Assembly: GCA_959023295.1 (NCBI GenBank)
Contig: CAUFBM010000007.1
Location: 57,170-121,169 of the forward strand
Direction of reading: 5' to 3'
Origin: an uncultured Collinsella sp.
Lineage (GTDB): Bacteria > Actinomycetota > Coriobacteriia > Coriobacteriales > Coriobacteriaceae
DNA length: 64,000 bases
Shown: one piece after another, positions 24,959 through 34,503 of the stretch
Position numbering within the stretch: position 1 is the stretch's first letter
How the letters are laid out: each line of letters starts with the position of its first letter
The notes under the pieces: model-generated
The model's database searches: none
What the model was told of the DNA's origin: nothing
The model's input: only the letters and a program-made list of their open reading frames with translations
Position numbers and translations under genes: made by a program

Positions 24959-27955
24959 ATGGTAAATGATCTGGGCAATACGGACGGCCTCGAGTTGATG
25001 CCGACGGGCGGCGACTATATGGTGCGGCGCGATCGCTTGATGAACGAGCTCATCGTTAAGGGGCGCAAGGCAGGAATCGTTCTGCTTTACGCGCCCGACG
25101 GGTTTGGTAAGACGTCGGTATTGCTGCAATACGTGCAGGAGGTTAAATCGGACCCGACGCGAGGGAAGGTTCGGATTATCGAGGCAGACCGCGCGATTGG
25201 ACGCGAGCTCTTTATGCAGCTCGAGGTTGTCGCCGATGAGCTTAAGGACAAACCCCATTCGCTCGTTGCGATCGACAACGTGCCCAATCTCGAGCAGCGC
25301 GAAACCGAGGACCTCATCGATCGAATCCGCAGCTTACGTGCTACGGGGACGGGGGTCTTTATTGCCTGCCGCCCCTCCAACCGATTGCTTATCCACGGGC
25401 TGGGCGATTCTGTAAAAGTCAATGCACAGATGCTCAAGGTGCACGCCTACGAGTATTCGTCATGGGCCACGGCGTTCTCAATCAGCACATCGCTTGATTT
25501 CTATCGGCTCACACAGGGTGTACCAGAGCTGGTATCTGCCCTGCAGACGGGAATGTATGGACAGGGCGATGTTGCCGGGTTGCTCGAGAACGAAATCGTC
25601 AACGTGTACGGTGCGGCGCTGGCCGATCTCGCATCGCTCGAGAACAACCTGTTGTTTACCGTTGCCTGTTTGATGGTACTGATGGGCGAGGGCCGCATTG
25701 CGGAGCTAGAGGCGTGCGGCGTGAGGCTTTCGATGGTCGACCAGTCCATCTTTGTACGCGATTATCCGATTTTTGGCGTGGATCCGTCTGATCGCACCTT
25801 TAGGTGTTTGGGCGCTAAGGACAACGCGCGCCTGAGGCTGCGAAAGCTTGTTGCCGAGATCCGTCCCGAACTTGTATCGCGGGCTGCTCGCATTTTGATT
25901 AAGGCAGGTCGATGCGATTTGGCTATGGACCTGGCCGACGCGTTCTTGGACCGCCATGTGGTATTGGAACTTGCCGGGCAGTATGGGGCCGATCTTGCCC
26001 TGACCGGGCACGGAGGGGACATTTGCCGTGCGGCGTCGGCGATGATCAATGCGGAAAAGCAGGAGCAAGAGCCGGCACCCGCCGAGGCACTCGGCGTGTA
26101 TCTGGCAGCTGTTAGCGTGTGCAATACAAAGCTCGCAAGGTATATGGCGTCCGTTATCGAACGTGCGGGTGACCAGGCGGCGCGCGAGGTCGACCCTGCT
26201 ACCTGGAAAATAGCCCAGGCGCTCACTATCGCCTTTTACGGCGGCAATGACCTGGGGCTTCCCGCCAGCCCTATTTTGCAAGAACAGACATCCTGCGAGG
26301 TGCTCGACATGCTGTCTGCGCATATCGAGGTCAAGCGCCACCTAACCGAGCGGGCGGAAGACGGCAATGTTCTCACGAAGCTCAAGGCGTACAAAGCCTA
26401 TGATTGCGAGCTCGACATCGCGGGGATTCTCATACAGGCCGACCATATGCTGATGGAGTTGTTCGACGGCTCGTTTGCTAAACCCGACGATCGCGATGAC
26501 AAGATGGCTCAGATACTCGAGGCACTCGATATCCGCGGGCTTAAGGCACCATCCATTTGGTTGCGTATGGTGCTGGCGGCGCGGCGCCTGCTCGCGGGCT
26601 TGCCCGTGACCGACGATGTGGCGTTTGGCGAGCTCGACCGCTTTGCAGTGCGTGTTCGCGACAATCAAATTCAGCTGTTTGGACTATTGCTGGAGGGCTG
26701 GCAATCGCTGGCGGAGGGGCGGCCGGTCAACGCGAAGTTCCGCGCGGTCCAGGTGCTCAAGCTCGCCGACGAATCGATTACGTACATGCGCGAAAACGCT
26801 TTGCTGCTGGAGCGCGTGGCGTACCTGCGCAATACGTCGCTGGTATCGGTTCGCGAAGAGGCGGAGCTGCTCGACATTAGCAAGACGCAGGTCGGTGGCT
26901 CAGAAGCTTGGATCGTGGCGTTGCATCTGGCCGCTGCGGGCCGCGATAGCGATCTTGCCGCCTGGATGTCTATGAATCGCTCGGGGATTTTAGACCCATC
27001 GTATCGGCTTTTTGCGCGTCTTGCGATGCACTGTCTGGGCGAGCCTGCCGTCAGGATTCGGAAGAAGCTTCCGGTGCGCGAGCTGTCGCGGTATTCACTA
27101 CGCGATGACTTTGAGGGCGAAAGTGAGCACCTGTTCCAGGCGGGCGAGGTTGAGGCTGTCGATACCATCGGTCATATTGAGATGCGCATGTTTGGCGCGT
27201 TTCGCGCCGAGCGCGACGGTTTTCCCATCACGGATAAGATGTGGCGTCGCAAAAAGGCGGCAACACTTGCCGAACGTCTTGCGCTGGGTATGGATGCCAT
27301 GGTCGACCGCGAGACAATCGCCATGGAGTTGTGGCCCCATGCCGAGTTTAACGCCGCGCGCAACAATCTGTATTCGACGGTATCGCGCTTGCGCTCGGCT
27401 TTGGGTCCAACGCCGGATGGCAAGTCGTGTGTGCTCATCCAAAACGAGTGCATTGGGCTCAACGGCGACTACGTTAAGACCGATGCAAGGCTCTTTGACC
27501 AGCTGAGCCGTGAGATCCTGGGAAACCGTATGGGTGCGAGAGGCCCTCACCTGGTTGAGCTATGTCTTAAGGTCGAGCAGCTCTACGCGGGCCCACTGTA
27601 TGTTCCCACCGGTTGCAATCCCACGTTCTTTACGCGTATGCGCCACATTATGCAATCCAAGTACATCGACTGCATGATTAGGGGAGCGAATGCCGCTCTC
27701 GAGGAAAATGACCTGCAATCGGCAATTTGGCTCGTGGAATCGGGGCTTCGCCAGGAGACGGCGCGCGAGGACATGGTTCGCTGCGCCATGCGCGTTTACG
27801 GTGCGGCGGGACGACGTCGCGATGTTGTTGAGTTGTACAGCGGCCACATGCACCACCTGAGAGAACAGGTTCAAGGCGTGCCCGAGCCCGAGACAAGGCG
27901 TCTGTATGAGCGCCTGGTCGAAGGCAGACTCAAGCGCGTGCTTGTCGAGCGATAA
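24959..27955 (+). CDS. Large STAND ATPase regulator with SARP/BTAD-type C-terminus
   Basis: 998 residues. The N-terminal NTPase has a Walker A-like YAPDGFGKTS (Lys51) and a Walker B-like SLVAIDN, in the manner of MalT/LuxR-type STAND regulators. A long helical-repeat middle (about 250-730) follows. Near 738-830 lies a winged-helix DNA-binding domain of SARP/OmpR type (MRMFGAFRAERDG.., ELWPHAEFNAARNNLYSTVSRLR), followed by a BTAD-like helical end. LuxR-type STAND proteins normally end in a LuxR HTH, so this is the AfsR-like arrangement with order reversed. ATG 24959 has GAGGAGCAGG upstream. Targets and inducer unknown; no obvious partner operon adjoins it. Confidence 0.82.
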   Translation: MVNDLGNTDGLELMPTGGDYMVRRDRLMNELIVKGRKAGIVLLYAPDGFGKTSVLLQYVQEVKSDPTRGKVRIIEADRAIGRELFMQLEVVADELKDKPHSLVAIDNVPNLEQRETEDLIDRIRSLRATGTGVFIACRPSNRLLIHGLGDSVKVNAQMLKVHAYEYSSWATAFSISTSLDFYRLTQGVPELVSALQTGMYGQGDVAGLLENEIVNVYGAALADLASLENNLLFTVACLMVLMGEGRIAELEACGVRLSMVDQSIFVRDYPIFGVDPSDRTFRCLGAKDNARLRLRKLVAEIRPELVSRAARILIKAGRCDLAMDLADAFLDRHVVLELAGQYGADLALTGHGGDICRAASAMINAEKQEQEPAPAEALGVYLAAVSVCNTKLARYMASVIERAGDQAAREVDPATWKIAQALTIAFYGGNDLGLPASPILQEQTSCEVLDMLSAHIEVKRHLTERAEDGNVLTKLKAYKAYDCELDIAGILIQADHMLMELFDGSFAKPDDRDDKMAQILEALDIRGLKAPSIWLRMVLAARRLLAGLPVTDDVAFGELDRFAVRVRDNQIQLFGLLLEGWQSLAEGRPVNAKFRAVQVLKLADESITYMRENALLLERVAYLRNTSLVSVREEAELLDISKTQVGGSEAWIVALHLAAAGRDSDLAAWMSMNRSGILDPSYRLFARLAMHCLGEPAVRIRKKLPVRELSRYSLRDDFEGESEHLFQAGEVEAVDTIGHIEMRMFGAFRAERDGFPITDKMWRRKKAATLAERLALGMDAMVDRETIAMELWPHAEFNAARNNLYSTVSRLRSALGPTPDGKSCVLIQNECIGLNGDYVKTDARLFDQLSREILGNRMGARGPHLVELCLKVEQLYAGPLYVPTGCNPTFFTRMRHIMQSKYIDCMIRGANAALEENDLQSAIWLVESGLRQETAREDMVRCAMRVYGAAGRRRDVVELYSGHMHHLREQVQGVPEPETRRLYERLVEGRLKRVLVER

Positions 27956-27985
27956 AAAATGGGCGTCCGAATCAATCGGACGCCC
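27954..27985 (-). terminator. Terminator of yhbY
   Basis: 10-bp perfect stem GGGCGTCCGA / TCGGACGCCC; on the minus strand it is followed by T6. It directly adjoins the converging regulator stop. Confidence 0.9.
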
Positions 27986-28015
27986 GCAGACTTGCTCGGT
28001 ATGACCCAGTCGGTT

Positions 28016-28315
28016 TTAGACGAGCTTGATCTTCTCGATATCCTTGCGCGAGGACTCGCGATACAGCGAGAACTTGCGGCCGATAACCTGAACGACCTCG
28101 GCGTGGCAGCGCTCGGCGAGCTCCTCGGCGGCCTCGCGGGCAGAAAGGCTGGAGCCGTCCAGCACGGAGCACTTAACGAGCTCGTGCTTCTCCAGGTAGG
28201 CAACCGTCTGCTCGACGGTGCCCTCGTTGACATCGGACTTACCGATGATGATGGCGGGGTTGAGGTGATGGGCCATGCTGCGAAGCTGCTTGACCTGGGC
28301 TCCTGTCAGTGCCAT
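28016..28315 (-). CDS. yhbY: YhbY/CRM-domain RNA-binding protein
   Basis: 99-residue single CRM-domain protein that binds ribosomal precursors during 50S assembly in other bacteria. LTGAQVKQLRSMAHHLNPAIIIGK and the GRKFSLYR end are diagnostic; the GxxG-like loop is present. Its start is ATG 28315 with AAGCGAGAA upstream. It has its own terminator and faces the STAND regulator. Confidence 0.93.
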   Translation of the reverse strand: MALTGAQVKQLRSMAHHLNPAIIIGKSDVNEGTVEQTVAYLEKHELVKCSVLDGSSLSAREAAEELAERCHAEVVQVIGRKFSLYRESSRKDIEKIKLV

Positions 28316-28473
28316 GGGTTCTCGCTTTCTATGTATGGGGCGCCCCGCAATGGGGCCTTAATCTACGTGAGCTGTCCCACGATAGCGCAGGAACGGCGTG
28401 GTGTGGAGCGCGTTTGCCCAGTTCGCAAAGAATGCGGATGCCGGACGGGTAGACGATGCAGGCTTTAGATGGG

Positions 28474-29361
28474 CTACGGGCGGGGTACGGAGACCGGCTC
28501 CCAGGCGATAAACGCCCATCGGACTTTGCGGATGTGGTCGAGCATGTAACGTCCCTGCGGTACGCCCTTGGATCCCGGCTCGCCGGCATGGGGGTTCTCG
28601 ATCATGTGGTGGGCGATATAGTCGCGCAGGCGGTCGATCTTATCCTCATTACCGTGCTCGAGCATGCGAGAAAAGTCTGCCACGCCCGCCTCGAGACTAT
28701 CGAAGGTGTCGCGACGGGGTGATTCAAAATACGTAACCTGCGGCAGCGCCCCCATCTGAATAAGGATGTTAAAGGCATATACAAATCCGTTGCTGTGGGT
28801 AACCGAGGCGCCGATGGCATTCATCAAGTGCAGGTCATAACGCGGGCTGGAGTTGGCGACCATGGTGACGGCACAACGCCGGCGAGCCGTGCGGTCGAGC
28901 TTGGCAAGCGCGCCTTTGAGGTCAGTCGTAGTAACTGAGCGACTGGCAAAGGCAACATCCACAGTCTTGGCAACCGGCCCAACCAAACCCCAATCATCGT
29001 CCCAGGCAAGCTCAAGCGGCGTAATCAGCTCCTCGAGCCCATAGTACTCAATGCCAGCATCAAGGGTGCCTAACATGGCAGGAGAGAAGTCGGCAGCAAT
29101 CACGGGATGCCCAGCCTGAGCAAGCGGAATAGCAATCGACCCAGCTCCGCACCCCATATCGAGCACCGACTCATCAGGCTCAAGCGCCAACAGCTTTATA
29201 AAATCCCGAGCATACGGGGCAGTCTCCAGCGGACGAAAATGCCGAGCCCGCTTATCCCACTCAAAAGGATCATCAGCCCGATGTTGAGCGGCCTGCAGAC
29301 GCATCCATTCGCCATTCCAGTCCGCAGAAAGCAGCTCAGAGCGAGCATCCCCATCAACCAC
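28474..29361 (-). CDS. Class I SAM-dependent methyltransferase
   Basis: 295 residues. Motif I VLDMGCGAGSIAIPLA (about 66-82) and the following VIAADFSPAML bind S-adenosylmethionine in a Rossmann fold. The C-terminal half (RYMLDHIRKVRWAFIAW) has no motif I can tie to a substrate. The start is GTG 29361, seven bases after a perfect AGGAGG. It is a single gene; similar stand-alone enzymes methylate small molecules, tRNA or cofactors, and I cannot choose. Confidence 0.85.
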   Translation of the reverse strand: MVDGDARSELLSADWNGEWMRLQAAQHRADDPFEWDKRARHFRPLETAPYARDFIKLLALEPDESVLDMGCGAGSIAIPLAQAGHPVIAADFSPAMLGTLDAGIEYYGLEELITPLELAWDDDWGLVGPVAKTVDVAFASRSVTTTDLKGALAKLDRTARRRCAVTMVANSSPRYDLHLMNAIGASVTHSNGFVYAFNILIQMGALPQVTYFESPRRDTFDSLEAGVADFSRMLEHGNEDKIDRLRDYIAHHMIENPHAGEPGSKGVPQGRYMLDHIRKVRWAFIAWEPVSVPRP

Positions 29362-29529
29362 GGGTCAACCTCCTAGCAACAAAAAAAGCGACTCCTCCCA
29401 AAAGAAGAGCCGCAACCAGCATATATCAGAAAAAGAACCGTTCCAACGCCAAACCGCCGCACCAGCCAAGTGGTGCAGGAGCGAAGCAACTGCAATCGGG
29501 ATAGAACCCAACTAAGGCCCCGTTGTGCG

Positions 29530-29657
29530 GGAGCCCCGGGGAGGGCAAATATATAAGGTCGATCGCGAGTTCCGCACGAGCCGGAGAGCACTTAATGTGC
29601 TCTCCGTGCGAGTCAGGACTGTCCGAGCAGGCGACCTTATATATACCCCGGGGCTCC
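29530..29657. repeat. 128-bp long palindrome
   Basis: Outer arms begin GGAGCCCCGGGG (29530) and end CCCCGGGGCTCC (29657). Inside, ATATATAAGGTCG pairs with CGACCTTATATAT, and the centre is GGAGAGCAC ttaat GTGCTCTCC (29583-29605). Nearly the whole element can fold on itself. It lies between two minus-strand genes and carries no T-run, so a simple terminator role is unlikely. Confidence 0.85.
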
Positions 29658-29674
29658 TCGCCAGTCCCCCTCAG

Positions 29675-31039
29675 CTAGTTCTTGAGCGAGTTCAGCGGCG
29701 CCGGGAAGCGTCCACCGCGGTGGGCAAGCACGGTGCCGGCGTTGGAGTTCACTGGCATGATGGGTGCACGGCCAAACAGGCCGCCATACTCGACGCAGTC
29801 GCCCACGCCCTTGCCGATGGCGGGAATCACGCGCACAGCCGTGGTCTTGTTGTTGATGACGCCGATGGCCATCTCGTCGGCGATGATGCCGGCGATGGTC
29901 TCGACCGGGGTGTCGCCGGGGATGGCGATCATGTCCAGGCCGACGGAGCACACGCAGGTCATGGCCTCGAGCTTCTCGAGCGAAAGCGCGCCGGCCTCGA
30001 CGGCGGCGATCATGCCGGCGTCTTCGGACACGGGGATAAAGGCGCCCGAGAGGCCACCGACGCTGGAACTGGCCATGACGCCGCCCTTCTTGACGGCGTC
30101 GTTGAGCATGGCGAGCGCGCAGGTCGTGCCCGGGCCACCGCAGGCGCCCACGCCGATAATCTCGAGGATGCGAGCAACGGAGTCGCCAATGGCGGGCGTA
30201 GGCGCCAGCGACAGGTCGACGATGCCCTTCTCGACACCCAGTCGATGGGCGGCCTCGCGGCTCATGAGCTCGCCGGCACGGGTGATCTTAAAGGCGGTCT
30301 GCTTAATCTTCTCGGCGACTTCCATCATCGAGGCGGAGTCGGGCAGCTTCTCCAGGGCTGCCGCCATAACGCCGGGGCCCGAGACGCCAACGTTGATGAC
30401 GGCGTCGGCCTCGCCACCGCCGTGGACGGCGCCCGCCATAAACGGGGAGTCCTCGACCATGTTGGCAAAGCAGACAAACTTGGAGGCGCCAACGGAATCC
30501 TCATCTGCCGTAAGCTTGGCGGCATCGATGATGGTCTGGGCGGCCATGAGCACGGCGTCCATGTTGATGCCGGCACGCAGGCTGGCGACGTTGACGCTGG
30601 AGCAGACGCGGCTGGTGGTAGCGAGCGCCTGGGGGATGGACTGGATGACGCGGCGGTCGGCGTCGCCGATGCCCTTCTGGACGAGCGCGGAGAAGCCGCC
30701 CAGGTAATCGATACCGAGTGTCTCGGCCGCGCGGTCGAGTGCGTGCGCGATAGGGGTGAGGTCCTCATCCTTGCAGCACGCGGCGATCTGCGCCACCGGG
30801 GTGACGGAAACGCGCTTGTTGACGATGGGGATACCGTACTCGCGCTCGAGGTTCTCGGCGGTCTCGACCAGGTGCTCAGCCGTGTGCGTCACGTGGTCGT
30901 AGATCTTCGTGCACATGCGGTCGAGGTTCTCGTCGCCGCAACCCATGAGCGAAACACCCATGGTGATGGTCCTGATGTCGAGGTTCTGTTCCTCAACCAT
31001 GCCGCGGGTTTCCGCGATTTCTGCGGGCGTGATCGCCAT
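29675..31039 (-). CDS. UPF0210/DUF711 (PFL-family) protein
   Basis: 454 residues of the UPF0210 family, structurally related to glycyl-radical enzymes but without an activating partner, function unknown. The conserved ETRGMVEEQNLDIRTITMGV start and the glycine-rich VHGGGEADAVINVGVSGPG and TCALAMLNDAVKKGG stretches support the call. I start at ATG 31039, seven bases after AGGAG; an upstream extension lacks a ribosome site. Elsewhere this gene usually follows a small ACT-domain gene (UPF0237); that partner is not next to it here. Confidence 0.9.
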   Translation of the reverse strand: MAITPAEIAETRGMVEEQNLDIRTITMGVSLMGCGDENLDRMCTKIYDHVTHTAEHLVETAENLEREYGIPIVNKRVSVTPVAQIAACCKDEDLTPIAHALDRAAETLGIDYLGGFSALVQKGIGDADRRVIQSIPQALATTSRVCSSVNVASLRAGINMDAVLMAAQTIIDAAKLTADEDSVGASKFVCFANMVEDSPFMAGAVHGGGEADAVINVGVSGPGVMAAALEKLPDSASMMEVAEKIKQTAFKITRAGELMSREAAHRLGVEKGIVDLSLAPTPAIGDSVARILEIIGVGACGGPGTTCALAMLNDAVKKGGVMASSSVGGLSGAFIPVSEDAGMIAAVEAGALSLEKLEAMTCVCSVGLDMIAIPGDTPVETIAGIIADEMAIGVINNKTTAVRVIPAIGKGVGDCVEYGGLFGRAPIMPVNSNAGTVLAHRGGRFPAPLNSLKN

Positions 31040-31146
31040 CCTTGCGCTCCTATCTGCCAAACGAGCATAGCCTTATCTATTCTAACGTGCCGCATGTGCC
31101 AAGTGGCGCATGCGGCACGTTTTGGTGGTCGGTTGTTTCCGTTGTG

Positions 31147-33705
31147 TTACTGCCCAAAGACCTCTTCGGCGATGCGCGCGCTTTCGGCGGCATCCTTGGC
31201 GTAGTAGTCCGCGCCGATCTGCTTGGCGTATTCGGGGGTGAGCACGGCGCCGCCTACGATGATCTTGACGCCCGGCACCTCGGCATGAAGCAGCTTGATG
31301 GTCTCCTCCATGGCGACGACCGTGGTGGTCATAAGCGCCGAGAGGCCGACGAGCTTGATGTCACGCTCCCGCACGGTCTTGAGCACCTCTTGCGGGTCGA
31401 CGTCGCGGCCTAGGTCAAAGACGGTGTAGCCGTAGTTATCGAGCAGCATCTTGACGATGTTCTTGCCGATGTCGTGGATGTCGCCCTTGACGGTGGCCAC
31501 GCAGATTTTGCCCTTGTCGGCAATCTCGCCGGCGGGCATCAGACGCTTGATGGTGTCAAAGCCCACGCGCGCTGCCTCGGCCGAGGCCATGAGCTGCGGC
31601 AAGAAGAACTTGCCCTGGTCAAAGAGGACGCCAACCTCGTCGAGGGCGGGGATAAAGTGATTGTTGATGAGGTCCATGGCGTCATGGTCTGCCAGCAGAC
31701 GCTCGGTCTCGGCCGCGATTTCGCCCTTGCGGCCCGAGACGACCATGCGACGAATCGGGTCGTCGTTGCCGTCGGTGCCGGTGGTGCCAGCAGCGGGCGC
31801 GGCGTCGGTCGATACCGCCTGAGCCGCCGCCGGATTCGCGGCGATCTTGTACGGATCGGTCCAGCCGGCGTAGCGCTCGATGTATCCGGTCGAGCCCTCG
31901 TCCTCAACGCTCAGCACGCGATAGCTGTAGACGGTATCCATAAAGCGCTTGGAACCTGGGTTCATGATGGGGGCGTCCAGGCCCGCGCCAAAAGCGGCAG
32001 CCAAAAAGACCGAGCCCAGCAGCGGGCGGGCAGGCAGACCAAAGCTGATGTTCGACACGCCGAGTGCGCATTTGACGCCCAGACGCTCCTTGCACAGGGA
32101 CATGGCGCGCAGGATCTGTTCGGCTTGGCGTTGATTGGTCGAGGCGGTCATGACCAGGCAGTCGATGAGGATGCGGTCCGGTCCGATGCCGTAGCGGGCA
32201 GCCTCGGCCACGATGCGCTCGGCGATGGCGAAGCGAGCCTCGGCGGTATCGGGGATGCCGCCTTCGTCGAGCGTAAGGCCGACAACGTTGGTGCCGTAGT
32301 GGGCGACCAGCGGAAAGATCTCATCCATGATCTGCTGCTTGCCATTGACCGAGTTGATGATGGGCTTGCCGGCGTAGCGGCGCACAGCGGCCTCGACGGC
32401 TGCGGGATCGGTGGAGTCGATCTGCAGCGGCAGCAAGGTGGAGCCCTGGAGCTGCTCGGTCGCCTGTTGGATGATCTTGACCTCGTCGATCTCGGGCAGG
32501 CCCACGTTGACGTCCAGGATGTCGGCGCCCTGTTCCTGCTGGCTGATGCCCTGGCTCACGACGTAGTCCAGGTCGCCGCCGCGCAGGGCCTGCTGCAGGC
32601 GCTTTTTGCCGGTGGGATTGATGCGCTCGCCGATGACAGCGATCTTGTGGCCATCGCAGGGAAGGTCCACGACCGTCTGGGCGCTCGTGACCGACATGCT
32701 GGGCTTGCGGTGACGCGGGCTGGGCGTGTGGTTGTCGATGAGGGTACGAAGTGCCGCCATGTGCGTGGGCGTGGTACCGCAGCATCCGCCGACGACGCTC
32801 ACGCCGTCCTCGATCATGCCGGTGACGGCCTCGGCGTATTCGGGGGCCTGGATATCAAAGACGGTATTGCCGTCATCGTCCACGTGGGGCAGTCCCGCAT
32901 TGGCCTGCACCATAACGGGCTTGTCGGTAACGGTGAGCATGCGTGCGGCGAGCCCTCGGAGCTCGGCCGGTCCCTGGCTGCAGTTGATGCCCAAAACGTC
33001 GGCGCCGATGGCGTCGAGCGTGATAGCGGCCACCTCGGGACTCGTACCCAGGAACGTGCGACCGTCTTCTTCAAAGGTCATGGTGGCAAAGACGGGCAGG
33101 TTGGAGTTCTCGCGGCAGGCGAGGACGGCGGCCTTGATCTCGGTAAGGTCGGTCATGGTCTCGATAATAAAGAGGTCCACGCCCGCGTCGACGCCGGCGC
33201 GCACCTCCTCGGCAAAGAGGTCATAGGCCTCGTCGAAGCTCAGGGTGCCCAGGGGGCGCAGTAGGGCACCGATGGGGCCGATGTCGCCGGCGACGTAGTG
33301 GGCACCGGCCGCGCGGGCGCAGGCGACAGCGGCGGCAAAGACATCTGCCACGGTGGCGGCACCGTCGAGCTTGTGGGCGTTGGCGCCAAAGGTGTTGGCG
33401 GTAATCACGTCGCAGCCGGCCTCGACATATTGACGTTGGATATCGGTGATAACCTGGGGCTCCTCAAAGTTGAGCAGCTCGGGCAGGGCGCCGGCCTTCA
33501 TGCCAGCCGCCTGCAGCATGGTGCCCATGCCGCCGTCGAACAGCAGGTGCCCCGTGCCCTCGATGGCGGCGCGCAGGCGATCGTCCTTAATGCGAAGGTC
33601 GTCGATCGTGCACGTCTTGTACGCAGCGCCATTGCGGCGTGCGGCATCAACAGGCGCCGCCAGCGCGGCGCCGTCCAGATCATGGGTGATAAGCGGAGTA
33701 AACAT
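31147..33705 (-). CDS. metH: Cobalamin-dependent methionine synthase, core without reactivation domain
   Basis: 852 residues making methionine from homocysteine and methyltetrahydrofolate. Order: an extra N-terminal ~35 residues, homocysteine domain (about 45-340; zinc Cys in GINCSQG and the pair in GGCCGTTP), pterin-binding domain (about 355-620; ERINPTGKKR, LDVNVGLPEID) and B12 domain (about 650-852) with the cobalt-ligand His in KGDIHDIGKNIV. The fourth, SAM-binding reactivation domain of E. coli MetH is absent; it is supplied by the separate gene just upstream (33715-34503). AGGAGC precedes ATG 33705. Third gene of a metF - activation - metH operon. Confidence 0.95.
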   Translation of the reverse strand: MFTPLITHDLDGAALAAPVDAARRNGAAYKTCTIDDLRIKDDRLRAAIEGTGHLLFDGGMGTMLQAAGMKAGALPELLNFEEPQVITDIQRQYVEAGCDVITANTFGANAHKLDGAATVADVFAAAVACARAAGAHYVAGDIGPIGALLRPLGTLSFDEAYDLFAEEVRAGVDAGVDLFIIETMTDLTEIKAAVLACRENSNLPVFATMTFEEDGRTFLGTSPEVAAITLDAIGADVLGINCSQGPAELRGLAARMLTVTDKPVMVQANAGLPHVDDDGNTVFDIQAPEYAEAVTGMIEDGVSVVGGCCGTTPTHMAALRTLIDNHTPSPRHRKPSMSVTSAQTVVDLPCDGHKIAVIGERINPTGKKRLQQALRGGDLDYVVSQGISQQEQGADILDVNVGLPEIDEVKIIQQATEQLQGSTLLPLQIDSTDPAAVEAAVRRYAGKPIINSVNGKQQIMDEIFPLVAHYGTNVVGLTLDEGGIPDTAEARFAIAERIVAEAARYGIGPDRILIDCLVMTASTNQRQAEQILRAMSLCKERLGVKCALGVSNISFGLPARPLLGSVFLAAAFGAGLDAPIMNPGSKRFMDTVYSYRVLSVEDEGSTGYIERYAGWTDPYKIAANPAAAQAVSTDAAPAAGTTGTDGNDDPIRRMVVSGRKGEIAAETERLLADHDAMDLINNHFIPALDEVGVLFDQGKFFLPQLMASAEAARVGFDTIKRLMPAGEIADKGKICVATVKGDIHDIGKNIVKMLLDNYGYTVFDLGRDVDPQEVLKTVRERDIKLVGLSALMTTTVVAMEETIKLLHAEVPGVKIIVGGAVLTPEYAKQIGADYYAKDAAESARIAEEVFGQ

Positions 33706-33714
33706 CGAGGGCTC

Positions 33715-34503
33715 CTAATGGCTGGAATAGCAGGTGGTGTGGGCGGCGCGGAAGCGGCAGTGCTCGCGCATGCGGCAGATATTGCAGGTGGGGCGGCTCT
33801 GGGCGTCGTGGACCTCGCCGTCGAATAGGCCGATCACTGCGGTCACGCTCTTGGTGGGCATGAGCAGGTTGGTAGGTGTGACGGTCAGCCCGATGAGCCG
33901 CGTGGCGTTGAGCGCAGCCACGATTGAGCGCTGGGCCGTAAGCGGGCAGTCGCCGTAGCCGGGACTAAAGCGCCAGTTACCGGCGAGTCCGTGCGCGGCG
34001 GCCGCAGCCTTGACCTGCTGGTCCATCTGCTCGACGGCGGCTTCTACATAGGCGGAGCACGCGGCATCGAGCACGGCTCCCTCTAGGGGCTGCTGGGCTC
34101 CCGTGGTGCGCAGGCGACGCTCGGCGTCCATGCCGAGAGTGCATGCCATGAGCGCGGCAAAGCGGGCGTCTTTGAGGTGGCGATAGATATCGCGACCGCG
34201 CAGCTCAACGTTGGTGCCGACCAAGCGAATGCAAGGCTCGCCCTGTTCATCGATTCCCGTGGCATCGACGGCAAATACGCGGCGCACGCCACGGGGTTCA
34301 ATATCCAGCTCCAGACGCTCAACGACAAGCTCAATACGCTGCGACAGCTCGGGCTCAATCTGCTGACCGCCGTAGCCCAGATACCGCAGCATCTCGGCAC
34401 GGTCGACACGAGGGTGGTGAGCAGCGTCGATACGGTAAAGCGCCGGCGACGCAAGGTCGGCCGGCACTTCAACAACGGTTGTATCGACGTGCGGTTTTTC
34501 CAT
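33715..34503 (-). CDS. Stand-alone MetH reactivation-domain protein
   Basis: 262 residues. The core resembles the vitamin B12-dependent methionine synthase activation domain (RFSPGYGDCPLTAQ, LNATRLIGLTVT, LMPTKSVTAVIG), which reductively methylates inactive cob(II)alamin with S-adenosylmethionine. The C-terminus adds a cysteine cluster CNICRMREHCRFRAAHTTC that could bind an Fe-S cluster or zinc, an addition not found in the E. coli domain; it may provide the electrons. ATG 34503 overlaps the metF stop (TAATG), and its own stop lies 10 bases before metH, so the three are coupled. Confidence 0.88.
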   Translation of the reverse strand: MEKPHVDTTVVEVPADLASPALYRIDAAHHPRVDRAEMLRYLGYGGQQIEPELSQRIELVVERLELDIEPRGVRRVFAVDATGIDEQGEPCIRLVGTNVELRGRDIYRHLKDARFAALMACTLGMDAERRLRTTGAQQPLEGAVLDAACSAYVEAAVEQMDQQVKAAAAAHGLAGNWRFSPGYGDCPLTAQRSIVAALNATRLIGLTVTPTNLLMPTKSVTAVIGLFDGEVHDAQSRPTCNICRMREHCRFRAAHTTCYSSH

